The translations under genes were made by a program, and so were the position numbers. From Acetobacteraceae bacterium ESL0709 (lineage in GTDB: Bacteria; Pseudomonadota; Alphaproteobacteria; Acetobacterales; Acetobacteraceae), in assembly GCA_029433415.1 (NCBI GenBank), contig JAQTIA010000003.1, positions 558,001 to 622,000 of the forward strand: a DNA stretch of 64,000 nt, read 5' to 3'. The notes beneath the pieces were generated by a model. That model saw nothing but the letters and a program-made list of their open reading frames with translations, ran no database searches and was not told the DNA's origin. How positions within the stretch are numbered: position 1 is the stretch's first letter; each line of letters begins with the position of its first letter. Shown here piece by piece: positions 16,729 to 25,824 of the stretch.

Positions 16729-18174
16729 ATGACGCACAAAAAAAACGAAAATAATCCCTCTTCTTCCTCCAAGCCGGCAAATACCCAATGGGGAGGGCGA
16801 TTTTCTGGCGGCCCTGCGGCCATTATGGCAGAAATCAACGCGTCAATTGGTTTTGACCAGCAATTATGGCGTCAGGACATTCAGGGATCGCTAGCCCATG
16901 CCGCCATGCTCTGCAAGGTTGGACTTCTGACAGAAGAAGAAGAAGAAGAAATTCGTCATGGTCTGTCCCAAATTGCCCATGAAATTGAAGCAGGCCATTT
17001 TGAGTTTTCTGAAGCGCTTGAAGATATCCATATGAACATCGAAGCGCGCCTCGCCGAAAAAATTGGCGAAGCTGGCAAGAGACTTCATACAGCACGTTCA
17101 CGCAATGACCAGGTCGCTACTGATTTCCGCCTCTGGGTCCGCCAGGCCATTGACGGCATTATCGCCCAGACAGAAAGCCTTATGCTCACTCTGGCACGCC
17201 AGGCCTTGGCCTATCATGCCCTGCCCATGCCGGGTTTCACGCACCTCCAGGTGGCTCAGCCCGTCACATTTGGTCATCACCTCCTGGCCTATGTCGAAAT
17301 GCTCAATCGTGATATTTCGCGTCTGAAAGATGGACGCAGACGGCTCAATGAATGCCCTCTGGGCTCTGCTGCACTGGCAGGCACCTCTTTCCCCATCGAC
17401 CGTAAAATGACAGCCCAGGCTCTTGGATTTGACCGCCCGTCTGCCAACTCCCTGGATGCCGTTTCTGACCGTGATTTCGCGCTTGATTACCTTTCCACCC
17501 TCTCCATCGAGGCGATGCATCTTTCACGTCTGGCAGAAGAAATTGTGCAATGGGCATCAGCAGCCTTTAATTTCATCAGCCTGTCTGATGGTTTCACCAC
17601 AGGCTCTTCCATCATGCCACAAAAACGCAATCCGGACGCTGCCGAGCTTGTCAGAGCCAAGATCGGCCGGATTATGGGCGATTTTGTTGGCCTCCTGACA
17701 GTTATGAAAGGCCTCCCCCTTGCTTACGCCAAAGACACGCAAGAAGATAAGGAGCCTGTCTTTGACGCAACACGCGCCATTACGCTTTCCCTCGCTGTAA
17801 TGGAAGGTATGATCCGTGACCTCAAGCCCAATGAAAAGCGCATGAGAGAACTCGCTGGAGCCGGTTTTTCCACGGCAACCGACCTAGCGGACTGGCTGGT
17901 ACGCGTGCTGCGCGTTCCGTTCCGCACAGCCCATCACATCACAGGCACGCTTGTCAGCCTCGCAGAAAAGAAGAATTGCGATCTTGCCGAATTGAGTCTG
18001 TCTGACATGCAGAAAGTCGAACCGGGCATTACCAGCGACATTTTCTCGGTTCTGACCGTAGAAGCGTCTCTCGCTTCCCGCACCAGTGAAGGGGGAACCG
18101 CGCCACAAAACGTAAAATCGCAAGCTGAACGGTGGATATCCACCCTTACCCAGAACAAAAATCTTGAAGGATGA
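16729..18174 (+). CDS. argH: Argininosuccinate lyase
   Basis: Cleaves argininosuccinate to arginine and fumarate, the last step of arginine synthesis. It is a member of the aspartase/fumarase superfamily. The signature loop [12 protein letters not shown] is at 292-303 and the catalytic-region THLQ at 171-174. SRNDQVATD (124-132) is also typical. The 481 residues include a short Ser/Asn-rich N-terminal lead before WGGRF. A run of GAA codons gives a Glu-rich stretch near residue 70, which is ordinary. A small lipoprotein gene starts 3 bp after the stop, as in many proteobacteria. Confidence 0.94.
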   Translation: MTHKKNENNPSSSSKPANTQWGGRFSGGPAAIMAEINASIGFDQQLWRQDIQGSLAHAAMLCKVGLLTEEEEEEIRHGLSQIAHEIEAGHFEFSEALEDIHMNIEARLAEKIGEAGKRLHTARSRNDQVATDFRLWVRQAIDGIIAQTESLMLTLARQALAYHALPMPGFTHLQVAQPVTFGHHLLAYVEMLNRDISRLKDGRRRLNECPLGSAALAGTSFPIDRKMTAQALGFDRPSANSLDAVSDRDFALDYLSTLSIEAMHLSRLAEEIVQWASAAFNFISLSDGFTTGSSIMPQKRNPDAAELVRAKIGRIMGDFVGLLTVMKGLPLAYAKDTQEDKEPVFDATRAITLSLAVMEGMIRDLKPNEKRMRELAGAGFSTATDLADWLVRVLRVPFRTAHHITGTLVSLAEKKNCDLAELSLSDMQKVEPGITSDIFSVLTVEASLASRTSEGGTAPQNVKSQAERWISTLTQNKNLEG

Positions 18175-18177
18175 TTT

Positions 18178-18318
18178 ATGAAATTCCGTCGTGCCCTTTT
18201 ACTTTTAACAGTCTTTTTGTCACCTATTTTTCTCGCAGGCTGCGGTATCAGGGGTAATCCCCAGCCACCAGGACCAGCAAAAGATATAACCTACCCTCAT
18301 TCCTATCCCCCTGCATAA
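18178..18318 (+). CDS. Small LptM-like lipoprotein (46 residues)
   Basis: Very short gene found by reading the sequence right after argH. The product starts MKFRRALLLL, has a hydrophobic segment, and a lipobox FLAGC with Cys22, followed by GIRGNPQPPGP and a Pro-rich tail. A small lipoprotein between argH and lysA is a well-known arrangement, and the family is called LptM (YifL), a maturation factor for the LptD/E translocon. Here lysA is not present downstream; gluQ lies convergent after 4 bp. The role is inferred from position, size and lipobox. It would be easily missed by gene finders. Confidence 0.68.
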   Translation: MKFRRALLLLTVFLSPIFLAGCGIRGNPQPPGPAKDITYPHSYPPA

Positions 18319-18322
18319 TCCA

Positions 18323-19180
18323 TCAGGGAGCAAAAGAAGCAGCAAGAGCCTGTCTCACAAGAGGGTGGTTCCTGACCTGATCGGCAGACCACTCTTTTGT
18401 TTTTAAATAACGTAATCCTTCGGCTCCCTCACGTTTGGAAAGTTTCTTTCCACTTTGAGGATCCATAATGAGAGCGTGATGAGCATAAACCGGCTCAGGC
18501 CAGCCCATGAGTTTTTGCAATACGCGATGAATGGACGTCAATGGTTCAATATCCATCCCCCTCGTCACGCAATTAATATCCTGCACCGCATCATCGTACG
18601 TCACGCACAGATGATAAGACAGGCCAGTATCGCGACGGGCTAGAACAACATCACCAAATGCAGCCGCCTGACCTTTATGAAGTCCTCTCCCGGCGCAAGG
18701 CCCTATTTCCATCCAGCCGGGTTCCCCGCCCAACAGGGACAATGCTCTCTGCATATCCAGACGCCACTGGGGAGATTCAGAGCTTTCACAACTCCTCGCC
18801 CCAGAACGACAACGTCCATTATAGACAAAACCGCCATCCGGCGCCCTGTGAAGGGCGTTCTCCGCAACCTCACGCCTGCTGCACCAGCACGGGTAAATCA
18901 GTCCCCTCCGGCGCAAAATGGCCAGAATCCCTTCATATTCAGCTTTATGCGCAGACTGAATACGCACATCTTGATCTGGCCACAAACCAAGCCATTGCAC
19001 GTCATCAATCAAGGCTGTCCTGAAAAAGTCCGTGCAACGGACCTGATCACAATCCTCAATCCGCACATAAAACTGTCCATCCGATCCTGCCATCAGCCGC
19101 GCATAAAGAGCTGAGACAACATGACCCAAATGCAGATAACCTGTCGGGCTGGGGGCAAAACGCGTCCTGTAGGGTACCAT
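18323..19180 (-). CDS. gluQ: Glutamyl-Q tRNA(Asp) synthetase
   Basis: Truncated glutamyl-tRNA synthetase paralogue that attaches glutamate to queuosine in tRNA(Asp). It has the class I motifs APSPTGYLHLGH near the N-terminus and KLSKREG near the end, and RIEDCDQVR in the active site. A zinc site is suggested by CWCSRRE and the later YNGRCR. At 285 residues it lacks the anticodon-binding domain of a full GluRS, which separates it from gltX. The ATG at 19180 is preferred over a TTG at 19186. It begins 36 bp after the orphan gene upstream. Confidence 0.88.
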   Translation of the reverse strand: MVPYRTRFAPSPTGYLHLGHVVSALYARLMAGSDGQFYVRIEDCDQVRCTDFFRTALIDDVQWLGLWPDQDVRIQSAHKAEYEGILAILRRRGLIYPCWCSRREVAENALHRAPDGGFVYNGRCRSGARSCESSESPQWRLDMQRALSLLGGEPGWMEIGPCAGRGLHKGQAAAFGDVVLARRDTGLSYHLCVTYDDAVQDINCVTRGMDIEPLTSIHRVLQKLMGWPEPVYAHHALIMDPQSGKKLSKREGAEGLRYLKTKEWSADQVRNHPLVRQALAASFAP

Positions 19181-19216
19181 AGACAATTTCGTCAGAACGA
19201 CCCTGCAAACTGTATA

Positions 19217-19759
19217 TTACTCCGCTGTTGCAGGCACTTCATCAACAATCTTCACCTGTTCCAAGCAGGATCTGTACGGCACATCCCTGTGGGAGAAGGC
19301 CAGAATAACCCCCCCACCCTCGCCAAAAGAGAAGTGGAACTCTCTCCCTTCTTCATAGAGTCCTCCTTCTCCGCACCATGAAGAGGATTCCTCCCTTGCA
19401 TTCCTTACCGAAGAGTCCTGAAGATAAAGTTCAGGATTCCAGTCCCGAATTCCCCCATCATCCAGCTTCATGAGAACGTGCCCACCGCGATAGGTCACAT
19501 ACCATGTCTGCCCTGGAACAACCGTGCCGACATACCAGTATCCCGGCCTGCCAACCAGAATTTCCGCCTGATAGTCTCCCCGGCGATATAATGTAAAAGC
19601 TGTCAGGCCATCCATCAGAAAGGAAAAGTCCTTCAGCGGAATTTGCGTAAACTCTCCCGCCTCGGAAGCCGCAAAGAACCAATCCCTAAAATCTTCCAGA
19701 TTCTCAAATGTTTCCCGAATGTCAGATTCTACTTCACCCGGCTCTATCACTATTTTCAT
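19217..19759 (-). CDS. Conserved-position protein of unknown function (180 residues)
   Basis: Not recognised. The product is acidic and has no signal peptide or membrane segment. Its N-terminal half is rich in Glu and Asp, the middle is full of aromatic residues (RPGYWYVGTVVPGQTWYV, YRGGHVLMKLDDGG), and the C-terminal half has FHFSFGEGGGVILAFSHRD. This looks like a compact, mainly beta cytoplasmic fold. The start ATG overlaps the stop of the MBL hydrolase gene by one base (TGATG), so it is translationally coupled to the metG-tatD-MBL run. Immunity-like or SMI1-like folds came to mind but no motif supports them. Confidence 0.6.
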   Translation of the reverse strand: MKIVIEPGEVESDIRETFENLEDFRDWFFAASEAGEFTQIPLKDFSFLMDGLTAFTLYRRGDYQAEILVGRPGYWYVGTVVPGQTWYVTYRGGHVLMKLDDGGIRDWNPELYLQDSSVRNAREESSSWCGEGGLYEEGREFHFSFGEGGGVILAFSHRDVPYRSCLEQVKIVDEVPATAE

Positions 19760-20556
19760 CAGTCAGCCCCCACTCTAAGGATTTGTCCATCCCATGCCGG
19801 CCTGATATCGGGAGGAAGGATGTTCCGTAATGTCTGATAATCAAGCCCCTCTCCCATATGGGTAAGAATAATCTCGGAAGGAGACAAAAGCTCACGCCAT
19901 TTCATGACCTGCTCCAGCGAGGCATGAGAGGGGTGTGAATCATATTGCAGACACCCGACAACCCAGCTTGCCAGCCCACCCAGCCTCTCCAGGGAAGATA
20001 CGGGTAATTCATGGACATCCGTTGAATAGGCAAAGTCCCCACAGCGCAAGCCCAAGGAGAGGAAACGGCCATGAAATTGTCTAAAACCATAAAGTTTCAA
20101 CGGCCCTATTTTGAAAACACTATCATATTCAATCAGTGTTTCCTCGAAAACAGGCCTGAAAAACCCTCCCCCTTTCCAGGGCTGGAAAGCATAGGCAAAC
20201 CGGCTCTTCAGCTCCGCCATCGTCTCTTCTGTCGCAAATAAAGGGATAGGGCGTTCTATTACACGGTTTACGGCCCTAAGTTCATCAAGCCCTGCTATAT
20301 GATCACTATGCGCGTGAGTAATGATCACAGCATCAATGGATCCCAGATTATTGGCCAGCATCTGGGAACGGAAATCAGGCCCACAATCAATCAGAAGCCT
20401 GTATCCGTCCTTTTCAATCACGGCAGAAGAACGCGTGCGACGGTTACGTGGTTCTAAGGGATCGCAGTCTCCCCACAAACCCGACGGCTGAAAATTTTCT
20501 CCCCCGATCATCGGCACGCCCGGAGAGCTGCCACACCCCAGAATCGTTATTTTCAT
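19759..20556 (-). CDS. MBL-fold metallohydrolase (PhnP/RNase Z-like)
   Basis: Metallo-beta-lactamase-fold phosphodiesterase. Metal ligands are visible in THAHSDH (His81, His83, Asp85, His86) with DCGPDFRSQ before it and YSTDVHEL and LTHMGEG after it. N-terminal GCGSSPGVP and a Cys at residue 31 in GDCDP are typical of the group found beside tatD and metG. Family members act on cyclic nucleotides or phosphodiesters; the substrate here is unknown. It overlaps tatD by 4 bp. The 265-residue length is usual. Confidence 0.85.
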   Translation of the reverse strand: MKITILGCGSSPGVPMIGGENFQPSGLWGDCDPLEPRNRRTRSSAVIEKDGYRLLIDCGPDFRSQMLANNLGSIDAVIITHAHSDHIAGLDELRAVNRVIERPIPLFATEETMAELKSRFAYAFQPWKGGGFFRPVFEETLIEYDSVFKIGPLKLYGFRQFHGRFLSLGLRCGDFAYSTDVHELPVSSLERLGGLASWVVGCLQYDSHPSHASLEQVMKWRELLSPSEIILTHMGEGLDYQTLRNILPPDIRPAWDGQILRVGAD

Positions 20557-21338
20557 AAAACGAGTTCTGTAAATAATCTGGCCGTATTTGCTCTTGTCTG
20601 ATCAATAATCCGCTCCATGCTTACACCACGCTCCTGCGCAAGACGCTCGGCTGTATAGGCCACAAAAGCCGGCGTGTTGGGCTTTCCCCTTTTGGGAACA
20701 GGCGCAAGAAAAGGACTGTCTGTCTCAACCAGAAGGCGCTCTGAAGGAGCATCCCTGGCCACAGCACGAATCTCTTCGCATTTTGGGAAGGTCAGAAGAC
20801 CGGAGAAACTCAGATACCCCCCCAGTTCCAGAACCGCTTTTGCCAGATAAGGACCAGAAGCAAAACAATGAATCAGGAAAGGAAAAGCACCTTTTTCTGA
20901 TTCCTCCTGTAACAGGGTCACCATATCTTCATCAGCCATACGCGAATGAATGGCCACAGGCAGACCCGTTTTACGCGATGCTTCTATGTGACGGCGAAAG
21001 GACGCTTTCTGGGCAGATCGTGTCTCTTCGCCACCATGAAAATAATCAAGCCCTGTCTCCCCAATTGCCACAACACCCGGGTGATCCAAAACTGCGACCA
21101 TCTCGTCACATCCGGGCAATTCTTCCTCTCCGACATGATCCGGGTGAGTTCCCAAGGCACACCAGACACGCATGGACGGCCCGTCACAAGCCAGAAGATC
21201 AAGCTGTTTCCTGCGCTCAGACCATCTCGTACCGATGGTAATCATACCGCTTAACCCGGCTTCCCGGGCCTGAGACAAAGCAGGCTCCACAGCATCAAGA
21301 CGGTCAAGATGACAATGAGTGTCGATCAGGCCTTTCAC
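20553..21338 (-). CDS. tatD: TatD family metal-dependent DNase
   Basis: TIM-barrel metal-dependent hydrolase with DNase and exonuclease activity known in the family. DTHCHLDRLD at residues 6-15 gives the first metal pair, GETGLDYFHGG and HSRMADEDM the middle ligands, and ETDSPFLAPVPKRGKPNTP the C-terminal signature. It has 261 residues. It starts with GTG overlapping the metG stop by 4 bp, and the MBL hydrolase overlaps its own stop, so these three are translationally coupled. The gene name reflects the YcfH/TatD family, and the exact substrate is not certain. Confidence 0.87.
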   Translation of the reverse strand: MKGLIDTHCHLDRLDAVEPALSQAREAGLSGMITIGTRWSERRKQLDLLACDGPSMRVWCALGTHPDHVGEEELPGCDEMVAVLDHPGVVAIGETGLDYFHGGEETRSAQKASFRRHIEASRKTGLPVAIHSRMADEDMVTLLQEESEKGAFPFLIHCFASGPYLAKAVLELGGYLSFSGLLTFPKCEEIRAVARDAPSERLLVETDSPFLAPVPKRGKPNTPAFVAYTAERLAQERGVSMERIIDQTRANTARLFTELVL

Positions 21339-22873
21339 GCTTTTTCCTCTTCCACAAAACGTGGGAAAAGCCCTTCAGGTTTTGGCAGGATCCGGGCCGC
21401 CTCAACAGGCATCTTCAGCGCCTCAAAGCTTCGTTCATTTTCAGTAATGGCAAGCTGATCAAGCATCCTGCCCATTGTGTCTGGCATATAAGGCTGCAAC
21501 ATGGTCGCAATCGTGCGAATCACGTCATAAAGCACACGCAATACCTCACCCATTCGTTTGGGATCCGTCTTTTTCAAGGCCCACGGAGCCTGACGGTCAA
21601 TATAGGCATTGGCTGCACGGATCAATTTCCAGACTTCTTCGAGAGCATCACTGATACCCATCCGCTCAATCTGCTCAGCCATCAGATCAGGCAAAAGGGA
21701 TGCTTGCGCCATAATGGCTTCATCATCTCCGGTCATTTGCCCGCGCGCAGGCAAAATTCCTTCCAGATTACGGGCAATAAGGCTTAGTGTTCTCTGGGCC
21801 AGATTTCCCAGATCATTCGCAAGTTCAACATTCATGCGCGTAATCATGGAGCGACGACTGAAATTTGAATCTCCCCCGAAAGGGACTTCCCTCATCAGGA
21901 AAAAGCGCAATTGATCCAGGCCAAACTCATCAGCAAGAGCCTTTGGATCCAGCACATTACCGAGGGACTTGCTCATTTTCTCGCCTTCAACGGTCCACCA
22001 GCCATGGGCAAAGACTCTTTTAGGCAGGGGCAAACCAGCCGCCATCAGGAAAGCGGGCCAGTAAATACAGTGGAAGCGGACGATCTCCTTACCGACAACA
22101 TGCACATTAGCGGGCCAGTACGCCGCTTTCGCGGCATGGGGATCAGGATAACCGACAGCCGTCAGGTAATTAGCCAGCGCATCAAACCAGACATACATGA
22201 CATGCTCAGGATCATTGGGCACCTCAATGCCCCATTTAAAGCTCGTACGGCTGATGGAAAGGTCACGTAGTCCTTGTCTGACAAAAGACTCGACCTCCCT
22301 CTTTGGGCCCTGCGGACCAATAAAATCGGGATTATCCTCATAAAATTTCAGAAGCCTGTCCTGAAACTCCGAGAGTTTGAAGAAATAGGAAGGCTCACGC
22401 ACCCATTCGACCGGCGCCCCTGAAGGCGCGGTCCGGCGACCATCTTCATGAAGGGTGACCTCCTCTTCACCGATAAAAGCCTCATCACGAGTGGAGTACC
22501 AGCCCTCATAAGCGCCCAGGTAAATATAGCCGTTTTCCGCAACTTTTTCCCACAGGGCCTGCGCCGCCTTTTTATGACGCGGTTCTGTCGTGCGCACAAA
22601 ATCATCAGCAGAAACAGCCATTTCTTTCTGCATCTGCCGGAATTGGGCCGAGACGCGATCAGCAAATTCCTGCGGGGCCATATTCTGCGCAACCGCACTT
22701 TGCTCGACTTTCTGTCCATGTTCGTCTGTGCCCGTCACAAACAGAACATCTTCTCCACAGAGACGATGAAACCGCGCAATCACGTCGCAGGCGATAGACG
22801 TATAGGCGTGCCCGATATGAGGCGCTCCATTCACATAGAAAATGGGGGTTGTGATGGTAAAACGCCGCGTCAT
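21335..22873 (-). CDS. metG: Methionyl-tRNA synthetase
   Basis: Charges tRNA(Met). Class I signature GAPHIGH is at 16-22 and KMSKSLGNV in the second half; TGTDEHGQKVEQ is also clear. From the ATG at 22873, which has GGAAAG 5 nt upstream, the protein has 512 residues. An ATG at 22900 lacks a ribosome-binding site. It lacks a C-terminal tRNA-binding appendage, as is usual for the alphaproteobacterial short form. It follows holB by 45 bp and overlaps tatD. Its substrate tRNA-Met(CAT) is encoded at 32.8 kb. Confidence 0.94.
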   Translation of the reverse strand: MTRRFTITTPIFYVNGAPHIGHAYTSIACDVIARFHRLCGEDVLFVTGTDEHGQKVEQSAVAQNMAPQEFADRVSAQFRQMQKEMAVSADDFVRTTEPRHKKAAQALWEKVAENGYIYLGAYEGWYSTRDEAFIGEEEVTLHEDGRRTAPSGAPVEWVREPSYFFKLSEFQDRLLKFYEDNPDFIGPQGPKREVESFVRQGLRDLSISRTSFKWGIEVPNDPEHVMYVWFDALANYLTAVGYPDPHAAKAAYWPANVHVVGKEIVRFHCIYWPAFLMAAGLPLPKRVFAHGWWTVEGEKMSKSLGNVLDPKALADEFGLDQLRFFLMREVPFGGDSNFSRRSMITRMNVELANDLGNLAQRTLSLIARNLEGILPARGQMTGDDEAIMAQASLLPDLMAEQIERMGISDALEEVWKLIRAANAYIDRQAPWALKKTDPKRMGEVLRVLYDVIRTIATMLQPYMPDTMGRMLDQLAITENERSFEALKMPVEAARILPKPEGLFPRFVEEEKA

Positions 22874-22918
22874 AATTCTTTCCGTCAAATTGTCAGACAT
22901 GATGTCCAGTCTATACTC

Positions 22919-23851
22919 TTATGGCGTAACAAGCGCAAAAGCTTCTCGCAACGTCACCATTTTATCGAGATTGAACTGCTCAAGCTTCTGCCACAGACCG
23001 GAAAGTGCCGTGTATTTTTCCGCCCACATGGCTGATTGCGCCAAATTCCCCTCTGCCAGAATCTCTCTCGCTTTCTGCGCCACAATCGCGCTCATACCGT
23101 CGCAGAAAAGGGCGAAGAGTCGCTCATCTCGTGTCATGGAAGAAATTTTCTGCCAGAAATCATTATCCATTCTGAAATGAGGCGAGAAAATACAGTCAAG
23201 AAGGGAAGCAATCTCCCCCTTCTTATCCTGCGACAGGAAAAGAGCTCGCCCGGGAGAACCACCAGCCTTTCTGAGCAAGGCACCATCCATGGCTGGCAAA
23301 AGAGTTTTCATTTCCTGATCGGAAAGCGGCGAGAGAGAAAGAAGACGACAGCGGCTCCGCAACGTCGGAAGAAGCCTGCCCGGCGCTGATGTTGTGAGAA
23401 GCATAACCGTTTTGGCTGGAGGTTCTTCAAGAACTTTCAACAGGGCATTCGCGGCAAAACGGTTCAGATATTCCGCGCCATCAATAATAACGACGCGCCA
23501 GCCCCCATCCATGGCCGTCTGATGAAAAAAAGACTGCACTGGCTGCACATCCGCAACCGTAATTTCCTTTTTGAACTGTTCTTTCTTGGCGTCATAGGCG
23601 CGCGCGATCTCAAGCAGGTCACCATGCGTCCCGACCGTGATACGCCGTCCGGCAGGGGCAGAAAAATCCTCCCCATTCAGCAGGACACGCGCAAGATGGA
23701 AGGCAAGACTGGCCTTTCCTATCCCCTCTGGCCCTGTAATAAGCCAGCCATGATGAAGCCGACCTGAAGAAAAAGCCGCCCGGAATTCTTTCAGAGCCTC
23801 CTGATGACCGATAATTTTTCTTACAGAACGCGGCTCAGGCAATAAGGTCAT
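22919..23851 (-). CDS. holB: DNA polymerase III delta-prime subunit
   Basis: Clamp-loader subunit that helps open the beta clamp. The RFC-like AAA+ fold starts with IGHQEAL (15-21) and the nucleotide-binding-like loop GPEGIGKAS (40-48), which keeps the lysine. LEEPPAKTVMLLTTS is the sensor 1 region, and RSRCRLLSL follows. It has 310 residues. It overlaps tmk by 4 bp (ATGA); tmk-holB-metG-tatD is a classic alphaproteobacterial order, which supports the call. Confidence 0.9.
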   Translation of the reverse strand: MTLLPEPRSVRKIIGHQEALKEFRAAFSSGRLHHGWLITGPEGIGKASLAFHLARVLLNGEDFSAPAGRRITVGTHGDLLEIARAYDAKKEQFKKEITVADVQPVQSFFHQTAMDGGWRVVIIDGAEYLNRFAANALLKVLEEPPAKTVMLLTTSAPGRLLPTLRSRCRLLSLSPLSDQEMKTLLPAMDGALLRKAGGSPGRALFLSQDKKGEIASLLDCIFSPHFRMDNDFWQKISSMTRDERLFALFCDGMSAIVAQKAREILAEGNLAQSAMWAEKYTALSGLWQKLEQFNLDKMVTLREAFALVTP

Positions 23852-24510
23852 GCCATTTTATGCGACAGAAGCACTTTGACTTTCCGATAAATCTGCTCCT
23901 GTACATCCTTTTCTGAAGAGGAAGCGTCAATCCGTATCATACGCCCCGGCTCAGTCCGGGCAAGCTCGGCAAAACCTGTCCTGACTCTTTCGTGAAAAAC
24001 CTGCCCCTGCCCCTCGTACTGATCAGTTTTACCGCCGCGTGTCTGGACACGTTGGAAAGCCGCCTTCAGCTCCATATCAAGCCAGAAGGTCAAATCGGCC
24101 TCACAATGAATAAAGTGACGCAGAAACGTGACCAGCTCCATCGCTTTCGCATCGCGGAAACAGGCTCCATAGACCTGATATGCAATGGTCGAATCATGGA
24201 AGCGGTCACAAATAACGACTTTCCCTTCAGCCAGGGCAGGCTTGATCATTTTCTCAACATGGTCAAGGCGAGCCGCCATATGAAGCAGGATTTCGGAACA
24301 GGATGAAAACTCCGCCTCTCCAAAAAGAAGGATATTCCTCAGCTCTTCCGCGCCCTTCGTTCCGCCCGGCTCACGCGTGAGAACCACATCATACCCTTCC
24401 TGCCCGAGTTTTTCGGCAAGCAGGCGGCTTTGTGTTGATTTCCCAACCCCTTCATTACCCTCAAAGGTAATCAAGAAGCCTCTTTCCAGCTCTTTAGGGT
24501 GAAGGAGCAT
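23848..24510 (-). CDS. tmk: Thymidylate kinase
   Basis: Phosphorylates dTMP to dTDP for DNA synthesis. The P-loop GNEGVGKST is at 18-26, DRFHDSTIAYQ is the DRX/dTMP-binding segment, and TREPGGTKGAE and the C-terminal SSEKDVQEQIYRKV are typical. The ATG at 24510 gives 220 residues; the longer frame starts at TTG 24540 deep inside dacC. It overlaps the dacC end by 17 bp and holB by 4 bp. Confidence 0.92.
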   Translation of the reverse strand: MLLHPKELERGFLITFEGNEGVGKSTQSRLLAEKLGQEGYDVVLTREPGGTKGAEELRNILLFGEAEFSSCSEILLHMAARLDHVEKMIKPALAEGKVVICDRFHDSTIAYQVYGACFRDAKAMELVTFLRHFIHCEADLTFWLDMELKAAFQRVQTRGGKTDQYEGQGQVFHERVRTGFAELARTEPGRMIRIDASSSEKDVQEQIYRKVKVLLSHKMA

Positions 24511-25753
24511 AACCAACACGCGCCAACACGCGGCCAACAAAGCCCAGTTTACTCACACTTTCCCCGATCGCCAGGGGATAGTGCATCTCGGAAGGCAAAC
24601 CTGCCCTTTTGGGAAAAGTCAGGGTCACCGTGCCATAAGACTGTCCCTGTTGCAGAGGCGGAATGAGGGGAGACTGATAGTCAGTGCTAAGCGTGACCTG
24701 ACTGCGGGCCCCCATAGGCAGGGTCATGCGGACTTCCTGCACGGCCACCAGAGACACTGTCTTGCGAGAACCCATCCAGACAGGTACATTTTCCTCAACA
24801 ATCTGCCCTTTGCGGAAGAAGGTCACAGTCTCGAAATTGGCGAACGCCCATGACATGAGACGCTCGCCTTCCTGTGCACGCTGGTTGCTTGAAGCCAGAC
24901 CGTTCACGACCACAACAACGCGCGTTCCATTCCTGAGCGAACTGGCACAGAGGCCAAAGCCACCAGCATCCGTATGGCCCGTTTTCAAACCATCAGCCAG
25001 CCCCTTATCCACCAGCACATTGCGATTGCCCTGCCGGATGCCGTTAAAGAGAAATTCCTTCTCGCCAAAGAAATGATAATATTGTGGGAAATCATGCACC
25101 AGACGGGAAGCCAGCACGCCGACATCGCGAGCTGTCATGTAATGTCCATCGACCGGCCAGCCTGTGGCGTTCATGAAATGAGAACCGGAAAGGCCCAGGC
25201 GTGCACCCATTTCATTCATCATGACCGCGAAACGCTCTTCAGAACCGGCAATATGCTCAGCGAGCACGATACAGGCATCATTACCGGACTGAATGACCAT
25301 GCCCTGTATGAGATCCTGCACCGAAACTGTCTGCCCCAAGGGGACGAACATTTTGGAGCCCTGCATACGCCAGGCTTTCTCGCTCACCGGAAGCTGCTGA
25401 TCCAGATGAAGTCGTCCAGACGCCAGAAAGGCAAAGACAATATAGGTCGTCATCATCTTTGTCAGAGATGAGGGCACCATATGCTCATTGGCCGCTTTTT
25501 CCAGCAGGACAGTGTTGGTTGTAGCATTCAGGATATAAGCCCAGCGTGCCGGAGTCGGGAGTGGCCCCAACAGGGTTTGGGCATTGTCATCGGCTGAAGG
25601 CAGAGCCTTCGGAGCGGAAGGAGACTTTCCGGCAGCCGGGTGTTTTTTCTTCCGGGCGGCAGCAAGAGCCCCGCTCCCTATAACAGCCTGCCCTGCCCCC
25701 AGCCCGACTGCCAGTGCGGCAGCCCCACTCATAAGAGACCGTCTTGTCTGCAC
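24494..25753 (-). CDS. dacC: D-alanyl-D-alanine carboxypeptidase (PBP5/6 type)
   Basis: Periplasmic serine peptidase that trims the terminal D-Ala of peptidoglycan stem peptides. Active-site motifs are SLTK (96-99), SGN (156-158) and KTG (257-259), with a C-terminal PBP5 domain (PLIPPLQQGQSYGTVTLTF). The protein starts at GTG and has a signal region MQTRRSLMSG with a twin arginine followed by an Ala-rich stretch, then a basic Pro/Ala linker. The gene belongs to the mltB-dacC-tmk-holB run. The symbol is generic for this PBP5/6 family (dacA, dacC and dacD cannot be told apart). Confidence 0.9.
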   Translation of the reverse strand: MQTRRSLMSGAAALAVGLGAGQAVIGSGALAAARKKKHPAAGKSPSAPKALPSADDNAQTLLGPLPTPARWAYILNATTNTVLLEKAANEHMVPSSLTKMMTTYIVFAFLASGRLHLDQQLPVSEKAWRMQGSKMFVPLGQTVSVQDLIQGMVIQSGNDACIVLAEHIAGSEERFAVMMNEMGARLGLSGSHFMNATGWPVDGHYMTARDVGVLASRLVHDFPQYYHFFGEKEFLFNGIRQGNRNVLVDKGLADGLKTGHTDAGGFGLCASSLRNGTRVVVVVNGLASSNQRAQEGERLMSWAFANFETVTFFRKGQIVEENVPVWMGSRKTVSLVAVQEVRMTLPMGARSQVTLSTDYQSPLIPPLQQGQSYGTVTLTFPKRAGLPSEMHYPLAIGESVSKLGFVGRVLARVGYAPSP

Positions 25754-25824
25754 GCTAAAACCTCACTCTCTGCAACATGATTTTACCCTGTCCATACCGC
25801 TCTGGCAGCTTGTTACCCTGACGA

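Noticed and set aside
16926-16952. GAA trinucleotide run in argH
   Set aside because: In-frame Glu codons in a surface helix of ArgH; no sign of phase variation since it is a triplet repeat in a conserved gene.
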